NCBI RefSeq assembly: GCF_000956525.1
Contig: NZ_JYIW01000025.1
Span: forward strand, 398,824-462,823
Length of the DNA stretch: 64,000 nt
Direction: 5' to 3'
Source of the DNA: Microbacterium oxydans
GTDB lineage: Bacteria; Actinomycetota; Actinomycetes; Actinomycetales; Microbacteriaceae
The position numbers and the translations under genes were made by a program. Positions 44,336 to 57,929 of this stretch are shown piece by piece (positions within the stretch are counted from its first letter, which is position 1; each line of letters begins with the position of its first letter). Below the pieces are notes generated by a model. The model worked only from the letters and a program-made list of their open reading frames with translations, was not told where the DNA came from and did not search any database.

Positions 44336-46833
44336 TGCGCGTTCCGCTTTCGTGGTTGCGTGAGTACGTCGATCTGGCAGCGGATGCCACGCCAGAGGAC
44401 GTCCTCGCGGCGCTGGTGACCGTCGGCTTCGAAGAGGAGGACGTGCACCGCTTCGAGATCACGGGGCCCGTGGTCGTCGGACAGGTCGTCTCGCTCGAGC
44501 CAGAGCCGCAGTCGAACGGCAAGACCATCAACTGGTGCCAGGTCGACGTCGGCGAGGCGGAGCCGCGTGGCATCGTGTGCGGCGCGCACAACTTCGTCGT
44601 CGGTGACAAGGTCGTCGTGACCCTGCCGGGCGCCGTGCTGCCCGGTCCGTTCCCGATCGCCGCTCGCAAGACCTACGGTCATGTGTCAGACGGCATGATC
44701 GCCTCGGCCCGCGAGCTCGGCCTCGGCGACGAGCACAACGGCATCGTCGTGCTGTCCGACCTCGGCATCGACGCACCCGTCGGCACCGATGCGATCGCAC
44801 TCCTCGGTCTCGACGACGTCGCGGTCGAGATCAACGTCACCCCCGACCGCGGATACGCGTTCTCGCTGCGTGGAGTGGCCCGAGAGTACTCGCACGCCAC
44901 CGGTGCGACCTTCCGCGACCCGGCGGAGCGCGACTTCGCCGACCTGCAGCCGGGCAGCGGACACACCACGATCGTCGACGATGCGGCGCCCGTTCGCGGC
45001 CGTGTCGGTGCGAGCGAGTTCGTCACCCGCGTCGTGCGCGACGTCGACCCCTCGCGTCCCACGCCGCCGTGGATGATCGCGCGGCTCAGCCTCGCCGGCA
45101 TGCGCTCACTCGGTGTCCTGATCGACATCACCAACTACGTCATGCTCGAGCTCGGCCAGCCGCTGCACGGCTACGACCTCGACAAGCTCGACGGCGGCAT
45201 CACGGTTCGTCGTGCCATGCCGGGCGAGAAGATGACGACGCTCGACGGGCAGGAGCGCACGCTCCACGTCGAGGACCTGCTCATCACCGACGGCTCCGGC
45301 CCGATCGGTCTCGCCGGCGTGATGGGCGGCGGCACCACCGAGATGAGCGAGACGACGAAGAACGTGCTGATCGAGGCTGCGAGCTTCGACCCGACGACGA
45401 TCGCCCGCACCGCCCGTCGGCACAAGCTGCCCAGCGAGGCGTCCAAGCGCTTCGAGCGCGGCGTCGATCCGCTGATCCCGTTCGTCGCAGCTCGTCGTGC
45501 TGCCGACCTGATGGTGGAGCTCGCCGGAGGCACGCTCACCGAGGAGGGCGGAGCGCTCTTCGCCGAGGTCTTCGTGGCCGAGATCGAGCTGCCGGCAGGA
45601 TTCGTGGAGGGCCTGATCGGGGTCGACTACACCGACGACGAGATCACCGGTGCGCTGACGACGATCGGCGCCGAGGTCACCGCGTCGGATGCAGGCTGGG
45701 TCGTCATCCCGCCGACCTGGCGTCCCGACCTCACCGACAAATGGACGCTCGCCGAGGAGGTCGCCCGGATCCACGGACTCGACCGCATCCCGTCCGTGCT
45801 GCCGACGCCTCCCTCCGGACGCGGTCTGACCGCGTTGCAGCAGGGGCGCCGTCGGGTGTCGGATGCGCTTGCCGCCGCAGGCTTCGTCGAGACGCCGGCG
45901 TTCCCGTTCACGACCCAGGCGCAGAACGACCTGCACGGATCCGCGTCGGGCGAGACGCTCCCCGGCATCCGTCTGGCGAACCCGCTCGACGGCCAGGCGC
46001 CGTTCCTGCGTCGTTCGCTCGTTCCCGGACTGCTGCAGACCGCGCACCGCAACATCTCGCGCGGCCTCACCGATCTCGCGATCTTCGAGACCGGTGTCGT
46101 CTTCCTTCCCGAGCCCGGTGTCACCTACGGCACCGACGAGGTGCCGCCGCTCGGTGTGCGCCCGACGGACGAGACGCTCGCCGAGCTGAACGCCTCGATC
46201 CCGCCGCAGCACCGTCACGTGGCTGCACTGCTCACAGGGAACGCCGTCGCTCGCCAGCCCGGCCGGCCGGCCGAAGCAGCCGGTCTCACCGAGGCGCTGG
46301 ATTCCGTGCGCGTGATCGCCGCGGCCGCTGGTGTCGAGATCGATGTCGCGCAGTCGCAGCGCGCCGCGCTGCACCCTGGCCGCACCGGCGTGCTCAGCGT
46401 GGGTTCCGTCGAGGTCGGCTACGTCGGCGAACTCCACCCCGTGGTCGCCGAGGCCGCCGACCTGCCGGGTCGCGCCGTCGTGCTGGAGCTCGATCTCGAC
46501 CTGATCCTGTCGCTCGCGGGCAACCGGATCGTGGCGGAGTCGCTCTCGACGTTCCCCGCCGCGACGCAGGATGTGTCGCTCACCGTGCCGGCCGATATCC
46601 CCGCAGCCGACGTGCAGGCCGCCCTGGCCGAGGGCGCCGGCGCGCTGCTCGAGTCGGTTCGCCTGGTCGACGACTACCGCGGAGACGGCCTGACCGATGG
46701 GACGAAGAGCCTGACGTTCGCGCTGCGGTTCCGCGCTCCGGATCGCACGCTCACGGCCGCCGAAGCGACCGAGGCGAAGCTCGCCGGTGTGGCTGTCGCC
46801 GCCGAGCGTTTCGGCGCCGCACTCCGCGACTGA
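44335..46833 (+). CDS. pheT: phenylalanine-tRNA ligase beta subunit
   Basis: 832 residues, start overlapping the pheS stop (TGATG). In order: an N-terminal domain and EMAP-like tRNA-binding domain (about 40-155, ICGAHNF-type CGAHNFVVGDKV), B3/4 editing domain (about 215-390, ITNYVMLELGQPLHGYD), B5 (about 410-480), the catalytic-like core and a C-terminal ferredoxin-fold anticodon-binding domain (FPAATQDVSLTVPAD, about 740-832). Forms an alpha2beta2 tetramer with PheS. Confidence 0.97.
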   Translation: MRVPLSWLREYVDLAADATPEDVLAALVTVGFEEEDVHRFEITGPVVVGQVVSLEPEPQSNGKTINWCQVDVGEAEPRGIVCGAHNFVVGDKVVVTLPGAVLPGPFPIAARKTYGHVSDGMIASARELGLGDEHNGIVVLSDLGIDAPVGTDAIALLGLDDVAVEINVTPDRGYAFSLRGVAREYSHATGATFRDPAERDFADLQPGSGHTTIVDDAAPVRGRVGASEFVTRVVRDVDPSRPTPPWMIARLSLAGMRSLGVLIDITNYVMLELGQPLHGYDLDKLDGGITVRRAMPGEKMTTLDGQERTLHVEDLLITDGSGPIGLAGVMGGGTTEMSETTKNVLIEAASFDPTTIARTARRHKLPSEASKRFERGVDPLIPFVAARRAADLMVELAGGTLTEEGGALFAEVFVAEIELPAGFVEGLIGVDYTDDEITGALTTIGAEVTASDAGWVVIPPTWRPDLTDKWTLAEEVARIHGLDRIPSVLPTPPSGRGLTALQQGRRRVSDALAAAGFVETPAFPFTTQAQNDLHGSASGETLPGIRLANPLDGQAPFLRRSLVPGLLQTAHRNISRGLTDLAIFETGVVFLPEPGVTYGTDEVPPLGVRPTDETLAELNASIPPQHRHVAALLTGNAVARQPGRPAEAAGLTEALDSVRVIAAAAGVEIDVAQSQRAALHPGRTGVLSVGSVEVGYVGELHPVVAEAADLPGRAVVLELDLDLILSLAGNRIVAESLSTFPAATQDVSLTVPADIPAADVQAALAEGAGALLESVRLVDDYRGDGLTDGTKSLTFALRFRAPDRTLTAAEATEAKLAGVAVAAERFGAALRD

Positions 46834-46850
46834 CGCGGTCGCCGCTGTCG

Positions 46851-46889
46851 ACACCGCCCTGCACCCCATTCCGGGATGCAGGGCGGTGT
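46851..46889 (+). terminator. intrinsic terminator after pheT
   Basis: A 13-bp perfect stem (46851-46863 with 46877-46889, arm ACACCGCCCTGCA), 13-nt loop, followed by CGTTCTTC. Confidence 0.8.
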
Positions 46890-46953
46890 CGTTCTTCTCC
46901 GCTCTCAGCAGCGAGCGGTTCCGTTGCGCAGCGGATACTGGTGACATGGGGGC

Positions 46954-47916
46954 ATGACGAAGGTACTGATCCTCGGCGGAACTGGGTGGCTCTCGGGGCG
47001 GATCGCCCGGAGGTGGGTGGATGCCGGAGCGGCGGTGACCTGCCTCGCGCGGGGAACGCGGCCCGTTCCCGACGGCGCGATGCTCGTGCAGGGCGACCGG
47101 GATCAGCCGGGTGCGTATGTCGACGTCGTCGGTGAGTGGGATGTGGTCGTCGACGTCTCCTCGCGGGAGGCGCACGTCGGCGACGCGGTCGATGCGCTGG
47201 GGCAGAGCGCAGAGCGCTGGGTCTTCGTCTCATCGATGTCGGTCTACGCCGATGACGCGACCGTCGGTGCGGACGAGTCAGCGCCGCTCCATGCGCCGGC
47301 GCGCCGAGGAGCCGAGTACGACTACGCAGCCGAGAAGGTCGCTGCGGAGAACCATGCGCGGCGGCTCGGGAATCGTGCGCTGATCGTCCGGCCAGGGCTC
47401 ATCGTGGGCGACGGGGATCCGAGCGATCGGTTCGAGTACTGGGCCGCCGCGTTCGCTCGCGCCGATGACGGGCCTGTGCTCGTGCCACCGCGGGCGGACC
47501 GGTACTGCCAGGTGATCGATGTGGATGATCTCGCCGCATTCATCGTCGAGGCAGCCGTGACCGGCGTCGTCAATGCGATCGGCGATCGATACCCGCTGGC
47601 CGAGGTGCTGTCGAGCATCCGCGAAGCCGCCGGGCACACGGGCGCCGTGGTCGAAGCGGGGGAGCGTTGGCTGCTCGACCACGACGTCGAGTACTGGGCG
47701 GGGGAGCGTTCGCTGCCGTTGTGGCTCCCAGCGGAGATGACCGGCTTCATGACGCGCTTGAACGCGGCATATCTGCGCAGCGGAGGCGAGCTGCGCCCGA
47801 TCGTCGAGACGATCTCCAGGGTGCTGGAAGACGAGCGGGTCCGTGGCATCCACCGCGAACGGCGCGCCGGCCTCACCCGGACGGACGAGCTCGCGCTGCT
47901 CGACGCGCTCGTCTGA
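46954..47916 (+). CDS. NAD-dependent epimerase/dehydratase-like protein
   Basis: 320 residues with a Rossmann fold of the extended SDR group: the N-terminal VLILGGTGWLSGRIAR (GGTGWLG nucleotide motif at about 7-13), VDVSSREAHV, VFVSSMSVYAD and the YDYAAEKVAAE catalytic Tyr-x3-Lys region (about Tyr125/Lys129). The substrate is not readable. The ATG at 46954 overlaps the stop of a 3-codon reading frame starting at 46946; GATACT at 46934-46939 is a likely -10. Confidence 0.82.
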   Translation: MTKVLILGGTGWLSGRIARRWVDAGAAVTCLARGTRPVPDGAMLVQGDRDQPGAYVDVVGEWDVVVDVSSREAHVGDAVDALGQSAERWVFVSSMSVYADDATVGADESAPLHAPARRGAEYDYAAEKVAAENHARRLGNRALIVRPGLIVGDGDPSDRFEYWAAAFARADDGPVLVPPRADRYCQVIDVDDLAAFIVEAAVTGVVNAIGDRYPLAEVLSSIREAAGHTGAVVEAGERWLLDHDVEYWAGERSLPLWLPAEMTGFMTRLNAAYLRSGGELRPIVETISRVLEDERVRGIHRERRAGLTRTDELALLDALV

Positions 47917-47942
47917 GGCCCGGGCACAGCGGGATGTGTCGC

Positions 47943-47948
47943 TAGACT
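47943..47948 (+). promoter_or_regulatory. -10 element of the thiamine operon
   Basis: TAGACT ends 6-8 nt before the likely start of the TPP riboswitch, fixing its 5' end at about 47955. Confidence 0.6.
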
Positions 47949-47954
47949 CGCGAG

Positions 47955-48032
47955 CGAGTGACACGGGGTGCCGCATCCGCGGCTGAGAACAGACCCGTCG
48001 AACCTGATCTAGTTCGTACTAGCGAAGGGATG
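47955..48032 (+). ncRNA. TPP riboswitch (thi box)
   Basis: All conserved blocks are present in order: ACACGGGGTGCC (47961-47972), GGCTGAGA (47981-47988), AGACCCGTCGAACCTGATCT (47991-48010), AGTTCGTACTAGCGAAGGGATG (48011-48032). The GAAGGGA at its 3' end is also the only Shine-Dalgarno candidate for the ATG at 48038, so TPP binding probably blocks translation initiation. Confidence 0.95.
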
Positions 48033-48037
48033 TCGCA

Positions 48038-48883
48038 ATGAGCGATCGTCTGCGTCCATCGTCCGATTCCACCGTGGCCGAGGCCGCCACGCTGTTGCAG
48101 GTGCTGCGCGGGACTCCGCCGCTCACGCACTGCATCACGAACGCGGTCGTCACCGGGTTCACCGCCAATGTGCTGCTCGCCGTCGGCGCCGCACCTGCCA
48201 TGGTCGACATCTCCGGGGAGGCCGGACTGTTCGCCGGCGTCGCATCCGGCCTGCTCGTGAACCTCGGCACGCCGACGCCCGAGCAGCGGCTCGCGAGCCT
48301 CGAAGCAGCGCAGGGCGCAGGCGCAGCCGGTACCCCGTGGGTGCTCGACCCCGTCGCGATCGGCGCCCTGCCGATCCGAACCGCGCTCGCCCACGATCTG
48401 GCAGCACTGCGGCCGACGGCGATCCGCGGCAACGCCTCCGAGATCCTCGCGCTCGCCGGGCTCAGCGGCGGCGGGCGAGGCGTGGACGCCACAGACAGCA
48501 CGGATGCCGCAGCCGATGCTGCCTTCGTGCTCGCCGAACGCCACGGCAGCGTGGTCGCCGTCTCGGGGCCGGTCGATCTGCTCACCGACGGCGAACGGGT
48601 GATCCGCATCGCCAACGGCGACCCGCTGCTGACGCTGGTCACCGGTGGCGGATGCGCGCTCGGCGCCGTCATGGCCGCCTTCCTCGGCGCTGCGCGCAGC
48701 ACGCCGATCACCCCGCTCGATGCGGTGGCTGCGGCATCCCTCGTCTACACGGTCGCCGCCGAACGTGCCGCAGCCGTGTCATCAGGGCCTGGCAGCTTCG
48801 CCGTCGCGCTGCTCGATGCGCTCGCCGCAACGCAGCCGTCCGAGCTGGCCGCTGCCGCGCGCGTCGAGGAGTCGACCCGATGA
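48038..48883 (+). CDS. thiM: hydroxyethylthiazole kinase
   Basis: Phosphorylates 4-methyl-5-(2-hydroxyethyl)thiazole for thiamine salvage. 281 residues. [28 protein letters not shown] at residues 28-55 and the C-terminal [18 protein letters not shown] (anion hole and catalytic Cys) are typical of ThiM. Expressed under the TPP riboswitch; its stop overlaps the next start (ATGA). Confidence 0.95.
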   Translation: MSDRLRPSSDSTVAEAATLLQVLRGTPPLTHCITNAVVTGFTANVLLAVGAAPAMVDISGEAGLFAGVASGLLVNLGTPTPEQRLASLEAAQGAGAAGTPWVLDPVAIGALPIRTALAHDLAALRPTAIRGNASEILALAGLSGGGRGVDATDSTDAAADAAFVLAERHGSVVAVSGPVDLLTDGERVIRIANGDPLLTLVTGGGCALGAVMAAFLGAARSTPITPLDAVAAASLVYTVAAERAAAVSSGPGSFAVALLDALAATQPSELAAAARVEESTR

Positions 48884-51030
48884 TCGCCGATCTCTCGCTC
48901 TGTCTCGTCACCGATCCTGCGCTGTGCGGCGACCGCGGTGTGGCCGAGACCGTCCGCCAGGCGGTCGACGGGGGAGTGCGCATCGTGCAGCTCCGCGACA
49001 AGCACGCGAGCGACGAGGAGATCGTCGCGCAGCTCCTCGACCTCTCGAGGGTGATCGACGGACGAGCGCTGCTCGTCGTCAACGACCGGCTGGATGCCGC
49101 GCTGATCGCACGCGAACGGGGAGCCCGTGTCGACGGTGTGCACCTCGGGCAGGGTGACGCCTCGGTGCGCCGCGCTCGCGAACTCCTCGGAGCGGACGCC
49201 CTGATCGGCCTCACGGCGAACAGCGGGGCGCACCTCGATGCCGTCCGAGCCCTGCCACCTGGCACCGTCGACTACCTCGGCGTCGGGGTCATCCGTCCGA
49301 CCAGCACGAAGCCGGACCACCCGCCGGCACTCGGCATCGACGGCTTCCGCTCGTTCGTGGCCGCGAGTCCGCTGCCCTGCGTCGCGATCGGAGGCATCGG
49401 GATCGACGACACCGGGGCGCTTCGCGACGCGGGAGCGGCCGGACTGGCGGTCGTCTCGGCGCTCTGCGCGGCCGAGGACCCGCGAGCCGAAGCAGCCGCG
49501 TTCATCCGACGTTGGAGACGCAGCGGCATCCCCCGCGTGCTGAGCATCGCCGGCAGTGATCCCTCCGGTGGTGCGGGCATCCAGGCCGACCTGAAGTCGA
49601 TCGCCGCGAACGGTGGGTGCGGCATGGCGGCGCTCACCGCGCTCACTGCGCAGAACACGCAGGGCGTGAGCGGCGTGCACGTGCCGCCGGTCGACTTCCT
49701 ACGAGCGCAGCTCGACGCGCTCGCCGACGACATCGTGATCGACTCCGTGAAGATCGGGATGCTGGCGGATGCCGAGGTCGTGACGACGGTCGTCGCCTGG
49801 CTCGACCGGGTGCGTCCGCCGATCGTGGTCGTGGATCCCGTGATGATCGCCACCAGCGGCGACCGGCTGCTCGACCCGGCGGCGGAGGCCGCGCTGCACG
49901 CGTTGCTCACGCGTGCGCATCTGCTCACGCCCAACCTCGCGGAGCTCGCGGTACTGACAGGGCGTGACGTCGACGGATGGGACGACGCGCTGCTGGCGGC
50001 GGAGGAGCTCTCGTCGCGCACCGGTGCTGCCGTGCTCGTGAAGGGCGGGCATCTGCCAGGCGACCAGGCACCGGACGCGCTCATCGATGCCGCAGCGGGC
50101 GTGCGGCAGGAGTTCACCGGCGATCGCATCGTGACCGAGAACACGCACGGCACCGGCTGCTCGCTGTCGTCGGCGATCGCAACGCGGCTGGCGCACGGAG
50201 ACGACGCGATCTCGGCCGTCGCCGCCTCGCGCAGTTGGCTGCGGGAGTCGCTGCGAGCGAGCGGGATGCTCCGGATCGGACGCGGACACGGACCGATCAA
50301 CCACTTCGCCGGCCTGTGGGAGCGAGGTGGCGTGACGACGCGAACGAGCGCGGCGGAGATCGCTGCCGAGTGGTGGGACGCAATCGCCGCCACGAGGGCG
50401 GAGATCGATGCGCTCCCGTTCATCCGCGGGCTCGCCGGCGGCACCCTGTCCCGTGCGCCATTCCTGTTCTACCTTCAGCAGGACGCGCTGTATCTCCGCG
50501 AGTACGCCCGAGTGCTCGCCGAGGCCTCGCGGTCGGCACCGACCTCGGCGGAGCAGGCGTTCTGGGCGGACTCGGCCAACGGGGCCATCGTCGGCGAGCT
50601 CGAACTGCACGCCGCCTGGCTCGATCCGACGCGGGGCGTCACCGACGCGACGTTCGCCGCGCAGCCGGGGCCGGTGACGACGGCATACCTCGACCATCTG
50701 CGCTCGGTCGCGTTCGGCGGCGGATACGCCGAGCTCATCGCAGCGATTCTGCCGTGCTTCTGGTTGTACACCGACCTGGGGGAGCGGCTGCAAGCGGGGG
50801 AGTTCGGCGCGTACGCGCGGGATCCCGAGCATCCGTATGCGACCTGGCTCGCCACCTACGCCGATCCGGCGTTCTCCGCCGCCACGGCGCAGGCGGTCGA
50901 CTACGTCACGCAGGCTGCTGCCGCCGCAGACGAGGCGACCAGGGCGCGGATGCGACGCGCTTTCGAGGCATCGAGCGCACTCGAGCGGGACTTCTTCCAC
51001 GCGCCCTGGGGCCTGCACGACGCCGGGTGA
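48880..51030 (+). CDS. thiED-tenA: trifunctional ThiE-ThiD-TenA fusion
   Basis: 716 residues, three enzymes in one chain. Residues 1-212: thiamine phosphate synthase ([50 protein letters not shown]). Residues 217-475: HMP/HMP-P kinase ([50 protein letters not shown]). Residues about 485-716: TenA thiaminase-II type ([12 protein letters not shown], Cys626 in [20 protein letters not shown]). The reading frame is open throughout and the ATG overlaps the thiM stop. Two-domain ThiD-TenA and ThiE-ThiD fusions are known; the product would salvage HMP and thiazole, join them, and recycle degraded thiamine. Confidence 0.95.
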   Translation: MIADLSLCLVTDPALCGDRGVAETVRQAVDGGVRIVQLRDKHASDEEIVAQLLDLSRVIDGRALLVVNDRLDAALIARERGARVDGVHLGQGDASVRRARELLGADALIGLTANSGAHLDAVRALPPGTVDYLGVGVIRPTSTKPDHPPALGIDGFRSFVAASPLPCVAIGGIGIDDTGALRDAGAAGLAVVSALCAAEDPRAEAAAFIRRWRRSGIPRVLSIAGSDPSGGAGIQADLKSIAANGGCGMAALTALTAQNTQGVSGVHVPPVDFLRAQLDALADDIVIDSVKIGMLADAEVVTTVVAWLDRVRPPIVVVDPVMIATSGDRLLDPAAEAALHALLTRAHLLTPNLAELAVLTGRDVDGWDDALLAAEELSSRTGAAVLVKGGHLPGDQAPDALIDAAAGVRQEFTGDRIVTENTHGTGCSLSSAIATRLAHGDDAISAVAASRSWLRESLRASGMLRIGRGHGPINHFAGLWERGGVTTRTSAAEIAAEWWDAIAATRAEIDALPFIRGLAGGTLSRAPFLFYLQQDALYLREYARVLAEASRSAPTSAEQAFWADSANGAIVGELELHAAWLDPTRGVTDATFAAQPGPVTTAYLDHLRSVAFGGGYAELIAAILPCFWLYTDLGERLQAGEFGAYARDPEHPYATWLATYADPAFSAATAQAVDYVTQAAAAADEATRARMRRAFEASSALERDFFHAPWGLHDAG

Positions 51031-51040
51031 CGTCACGGAT

Positions 51041-51070
51041 TTGCGGATGCCGCCGACGGCGCGCTATCGT
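51041..51070 (+). promoter_or_regulatory. promoter upstream of the arg leader frame
   Basis: TTGCGG (51041-51046), 18-bp spacer, TATCGT (51065-51070), then 6 nt to ATG 51077. Spacing predicts transcription starting at or next to that ATG. Confidence 0.6.
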
Positions 51071-51076
51071 CGCGAC

Positions 51077-51160
51077 ATGCCTTCGGCCGCATCCGCTTCC
51101 TCGACGCTCGTGCAGAGCGTCCTCGTGGTGCGCCGACGCCGGGCCGACCGCCGACTCTAG
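51077..51160 (+). CDS. candidate arginine-rich leader peptide of the arg operon
   Basis: 27 residues, MPSAASASSTLVQSVLVVRR then RRADRRL, ending in TAG. Six of the last nine sense codons are Arg (CGC, CGA, CGC, CGG, CGC, CGA), including CGA and CGG, which I judge less common than CGC in neighbouring genes. It starts exactly where the upstream promoter predicts the mRNA to begin. Bases 51134-51142, inside the Arg codons, are a perfect 9-nt complement of 51196-51204. This is the layout of an amino-acid attenuator peptide. No function is proven and the peptide has no homologue known to me. Confidence 0.6.
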   Translation: MPSAASASSTLVQSVLVVRRRRADRRL

Positions 51161-51261
51161 GCGACCCTGCCCTCCTGCCTGACGGCGGTCGAGTGCCGGC
51201 GTCGCCGCCTCGGCCATCCTCCTGAGCCCTGTCGACGGGGCCCGACCGTTAAGGTAGAACC
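51161..51261 (+). promoter_or_regulatory. candidate attenuator region before argC
   Basis: Contains the complement (CCGGCGTCG, 51196-51204) of the leader's Arg codons, a competing stem GGCGG/CCGCC (51184-51188 with 51205-51209), a GCCC/GGGC hairpin (51226-51241) and AAGG (51251-51254) as the argC ribosome binding site. TAAGGT (51250-51255) is 6 nt before the argC ATG and might alternatively be a second -10. No canonical T-tract terminator. Confidence 0.4.
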
Positions 51262-52308
51262 ATGACGTACACCGTCGCCGTTTCCGGCGCATCCGGCTAT
51301 GCGGGCGGCGAGATCCTGCGCCTCCTCGCCGGTCATCCAGACATCGAGATCCGCACGGTCACCGCACACTCGAACGCAGGGCAGCCGCTGATCCAGCACC
51401 AGCCGCACCTCCGTTCGCTCGCCGGACTGACGCTGCAGGACACCACCCCGGAGATCCTCGCCGGTCACGACATCGTCTTCCTCGCACTCCCGCACGGCCA
51501 GTCGGGGCAGTACACCGACGCGCTCGGCTCGACGCCGCTCGTGATCGACGCTGGCGCCGACCACCGGCTGACCTCCGAGAGCGCGTGGGACGCGTTCTAC
51601 GGTGGCGCGTTCCATGAGCCCTGGACCTACGGCGTGCCTGAGCTGCTCACCGGCGGGGTCAAACAGCGAGAGCACCTTCGTGGTGCCACCAGGATCGCGG
51701 CCCCCGGCTGCAACGCCTCGACGGTGAGCCTCAGCCTCGTGCCGGGCGTCGCGGCCGGCGTGATCGTCGCCGATGACATCGTCTCGGTGCTCGCCGTCGG
51801 ACCGTCCGGTGCAGGGAAGAGCCTGAAGACCAATCTGCTCGCGAGCGAGATCCTCGGCAGCGCCAATCCCTACGCCGTCGGCGGCACGCACCGACACATC
51901 CCCGAGATCCGTCAGGCGCTGGCCGCGGCATCCGCATCCGACGACATCCGCATCTCCTTCACGCCCGTCCTCGTACCGATGTCCCGCGGAATCCTGGCCA
52001 CATCGAGTGCGCCGATCGCCGATGGCGTCACCGATGCGCAGATCCGCGAGGCATGGGAGAGCGCCTATGCCGACGAGCCCTTCGTGCACCTGCTCCCCGA
52101 GGGCACCTTCCCGCGCACGGCTGACGTGCTCGGCGCCAACACCGCGCTGATCGGCCTCGCGATCGATCGGGCCGCGAACCGTGTCACGGTCGTCGCGGCC
52201 GTCGACAACCTCGTCAAGGGCACGGCAGGCGCCGCCATCCAATCCATGAACATCGCGCTCGGGATTCCCGAGGATCGCGCCCTCTCGATCAACGGAGTCG
52301 CACCATGA
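51262..52308 (+). CDS. argC: N-acetyl-gamma-glutamyl-phosphate reductase
   Basis: NADPH-dependent reductase, third step of arginine synthesis. 348 residues. Rossmann motif [10 protein letters not shown] at 8-17, catalytic Cys150 in APGCNAST, and the substrate-binding GVGHRH-like [10 protein letters not shown]. Head of an operon of six genes overlapping at every junction. Confidence 0.97.
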   Translation: MTYTVAVSGASGYAGGEILRLLAGHPDIEIRTVTAHSNAGQPLIQHQPHLRSLAGLTLQDTTPEILAGHDIVFLALPHGQSGQYTDALGSTPLVIDAGADHRLTSESAWDAFYGGAFHEPWTYGVPELLTGGVKQREHLRGATRIAAPGCNASTVSLSLVPGVAAGVIVADDIVSVLAVGPSGAGKSLKTNLLASEILGSANPYAVGGTHRHIPEIRQALAAASASDDIRISFTPVLVPMSRGILATSSAPIADGVTDAQIREAWESAYADEPFVHLLPEGTFPRTADVLGANTALIGLAIDRAANRVTVVAAVDNLVKGTAGAAIQSMNIALGIPEDRALSINGVAP

Positions 52309-53462
52309 GCGTCACTGCCCCCGCAGGTTTCGAGGCGGCGGGAGTCGCGGCCGGCCTGAAGTCCACCGGTAAGCCCGACGTCGCTGTGGTCGTCAACCGC
52401 GGCCCCCGCAAGGTCGGTGCTGCGGTGTTCACGAGCAACCGCGCCAAGGCCAATCCGATCATCTGGTCGCAGCAGGCCGTCGCCGACCGGGTGGTCGAAG
52501 CCGTCGTGCTCAACTCGGGCGGGGCGAACTGCTTCACCGGCAGCTTCGGCTTCCAGACCACGCACCAGACCGCAGAGAAGGCGGCCGAGCTGCTCGGGAT
52601 CAGTGCTGGAGATGTGCTCGTGTGTTCCACCGGGCTGATCGGCACCGGCGACGAGGTCTTCCGCGGCAAGGTGCTCGAGGGCACCGCACAGGCGATCGCC
52701 GAACTCAGCGCAGACGGCGGAGACGTGGCCGCGCAGGCGATCATGACCACCGACTCTGTGTCGAAGACGGCCGTGGTGCAGCGCGACGGCTGGTCGATCG
52801 GCGGCATGGCGAAGGGCGCGGGAATGCTGGCGCCCGGCCTCGCGACGATGCTCGTGGTCCTCACGACCGATGCCGACCTCGAACCGCTCGACGCGGATGC
52901 CGCGCTCCGTGCGGCGACCGGTCGCACGTTCGACCGGCTCGACTCCGACGGCTGCATGTCGACCAACGACCAGGTGACGCTGCTCGCCAACGGCGCGAGC
53001 GGGATCGCCCCCGATCTCGAGGAGTTCACGGCTGCGCTGATCGAGCTCTCTCAGGCCCTTGCGGTCAAGCTGCAGGGCGACGCCGAGGGTGCCAGCCACG
53101 ACATCACGATCGAGGTCCGCGGCGCGGCATCCGAGCAGGATGCAGTCGAGGTCGGCCGCTCCGTGGCCAGGAACAACCTCTTCAAGGCCGCGATCTTCGG
53201 CAACGACCCGAACTGGGGTCGAGTGCTCGCGGCGATCGGCACCACCGGAGCCCGCTTCGATCCGTACGACGTCGATGTGTGGATGAACGGCGTGCGCGTG
53301 TGCACGGCCGGCGGACCGGATCGTCCCCGCGAGGAGGTCGACCTCGCACCGCGTGCGACGCACCTCGTGATCGACCTGCGGGTCGGCGATGACACGGCGA
53401 CGATCCTGACGAACGACCTCACCCACGACTACGTGCACGAGAACAGCGCGTACGCATCATGA
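52305..53462 (+). CDS. argJ: glutamate N-acetyltransferase / amino-acid acetyltransferase
   Basis: Ornithine acetyltransferase running the acetyl-recycling arginine pathway. 385 residues. Self-cleavage occurs before Thr181 in GLATMLVVL, the new N-terminal nucleophile; [15 protein letters not shown] and [13 protein letters not shown] are conserved. Start overlaps argC (ATGA). Whether it also has NAGS activity cannot be read. Confidence 0.96.
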   Translation: MSVTAPAGFEAAGVAAGLKSTGKPDVAVVVNRGPRKVGAAVFTSNRAKANPIIWSQQAVADRVVEAVVLNSGGANCFTGSFGFQTTHQTAEKAAELLGISAGDVLVCSTGLIGTGDEVFRGKVLEGTAQAIAELSADGGDVAAQAIMTTDSVSKTAVVQRDGWSIGGMAKGAGMLAPGLATMLVVLTTDADLEPLDADAALRAATGRTFDRLDSDGCMSTNDQVTLLANGASGIAPDLEEFTAALIELSQALAVKLQGDAEGASHDITIEVRGAASEQDAVEVGRSVARNNLFKAAIFGNDPNWGRVLAAIGTTGARFDPYDVDVWMNGVRVCTAGGPDRPREEVDLAPRATHLVIDLRVGDDTATILTNDLTHDYVHENSAYAS

Positions 53463-54354
53463 CCGACATCCAGGACACGCCGGCCGAGGTCGCGGCGCAG
53501 AAGGCCACCACACTCATCGAGTCGCTGCCGTGGCTGCGGAAGTTCCGCGATCAGATCGTGGTCATCAAGTACGGCGGCAACGCCATGGTCTCCGAGGAGC
53601 TGCAGGACGCGTTCGCGCAGGACATCGCGTACCTGCGTTACGTCGGCGTGCAGCCAGTCGTCGTGCACGGCGGCGGACCGCAGATCTCAGACATGCTGCA
53701 GCGCCTCGACATCCCCAGCGAGTTCAAGGGCGGCTACCGGGTCACGAACACCGAGGCGATCAGCGTCGTGCGGATGGTGCTCACCGGCCAGGTGAACCCG
53801 CAGCTCGTCACGAAGATCAACTCGCACGGACCCATCGCCACAGGCCTGAGCGGTGAGGACGCCGGTCTGTTCGGCGGGCGCCGCCGCGGTGTGATGATCG
53901 ACGGCGAAGAGGTCGATCTTGGGCGCGTCGGCGATGTCGTCGAGGTCGATCCGACCCCGGTGCTCGATCACCTGGCCGCCGGACGCATCCCGGTCGTCTC
54001 CAGCATCGCGCCGGACCTCGACCACCCTGGTCACTCGCTCAACGTGAACGCGGATGCTGCGGCATCCGCGCTCGCCGTGGCACTGAACGCCCGCAAACTC
54101 GTGATCCTCACCGACGTGCCCGGACTCTACGCCGACTGGCCGAACCGCGACTCGCTGGTCTCGCACCTCACCTCGACGGCGCTCATCGAGATGCTGCCGA
54201 AGCTCGAGACGGGCATGATCCCGAAGATGCGCGCTTGTCTTGACGCGGTCGAGGGCGGCGTGGATGCTGCCGCGATCATCGACGGACGCGTGCCGCACTC
54301 GGTGCTCGTCGAACTCTTCACCAACAAAGGAATCGGAACGGAAGTGGTGGCAGG

Positions 54355-54358
<4 letters not shown>
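53459..54358 (+). CDS. argB: acetylglutamate kinase
   Basis: 299 residues; IKYGGNAM (Lys and Gly loop for phosphate), [18 protein letters not shown] and [13 protein letters not shown] are the family motifs. It has an N-terminal extension of about 20 residues that in hexameric arginine-sensitive enzymes forms the feedback helix ([14 protein letters not shown]), so allosteric inhibition by arginine is likely. ATGA overlaps on both sides. Confidence 0.96.
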
Positions 54359-57919
<3,561 letters not shown>

Positions 57920-57929
57920 AGCGCGCCCG

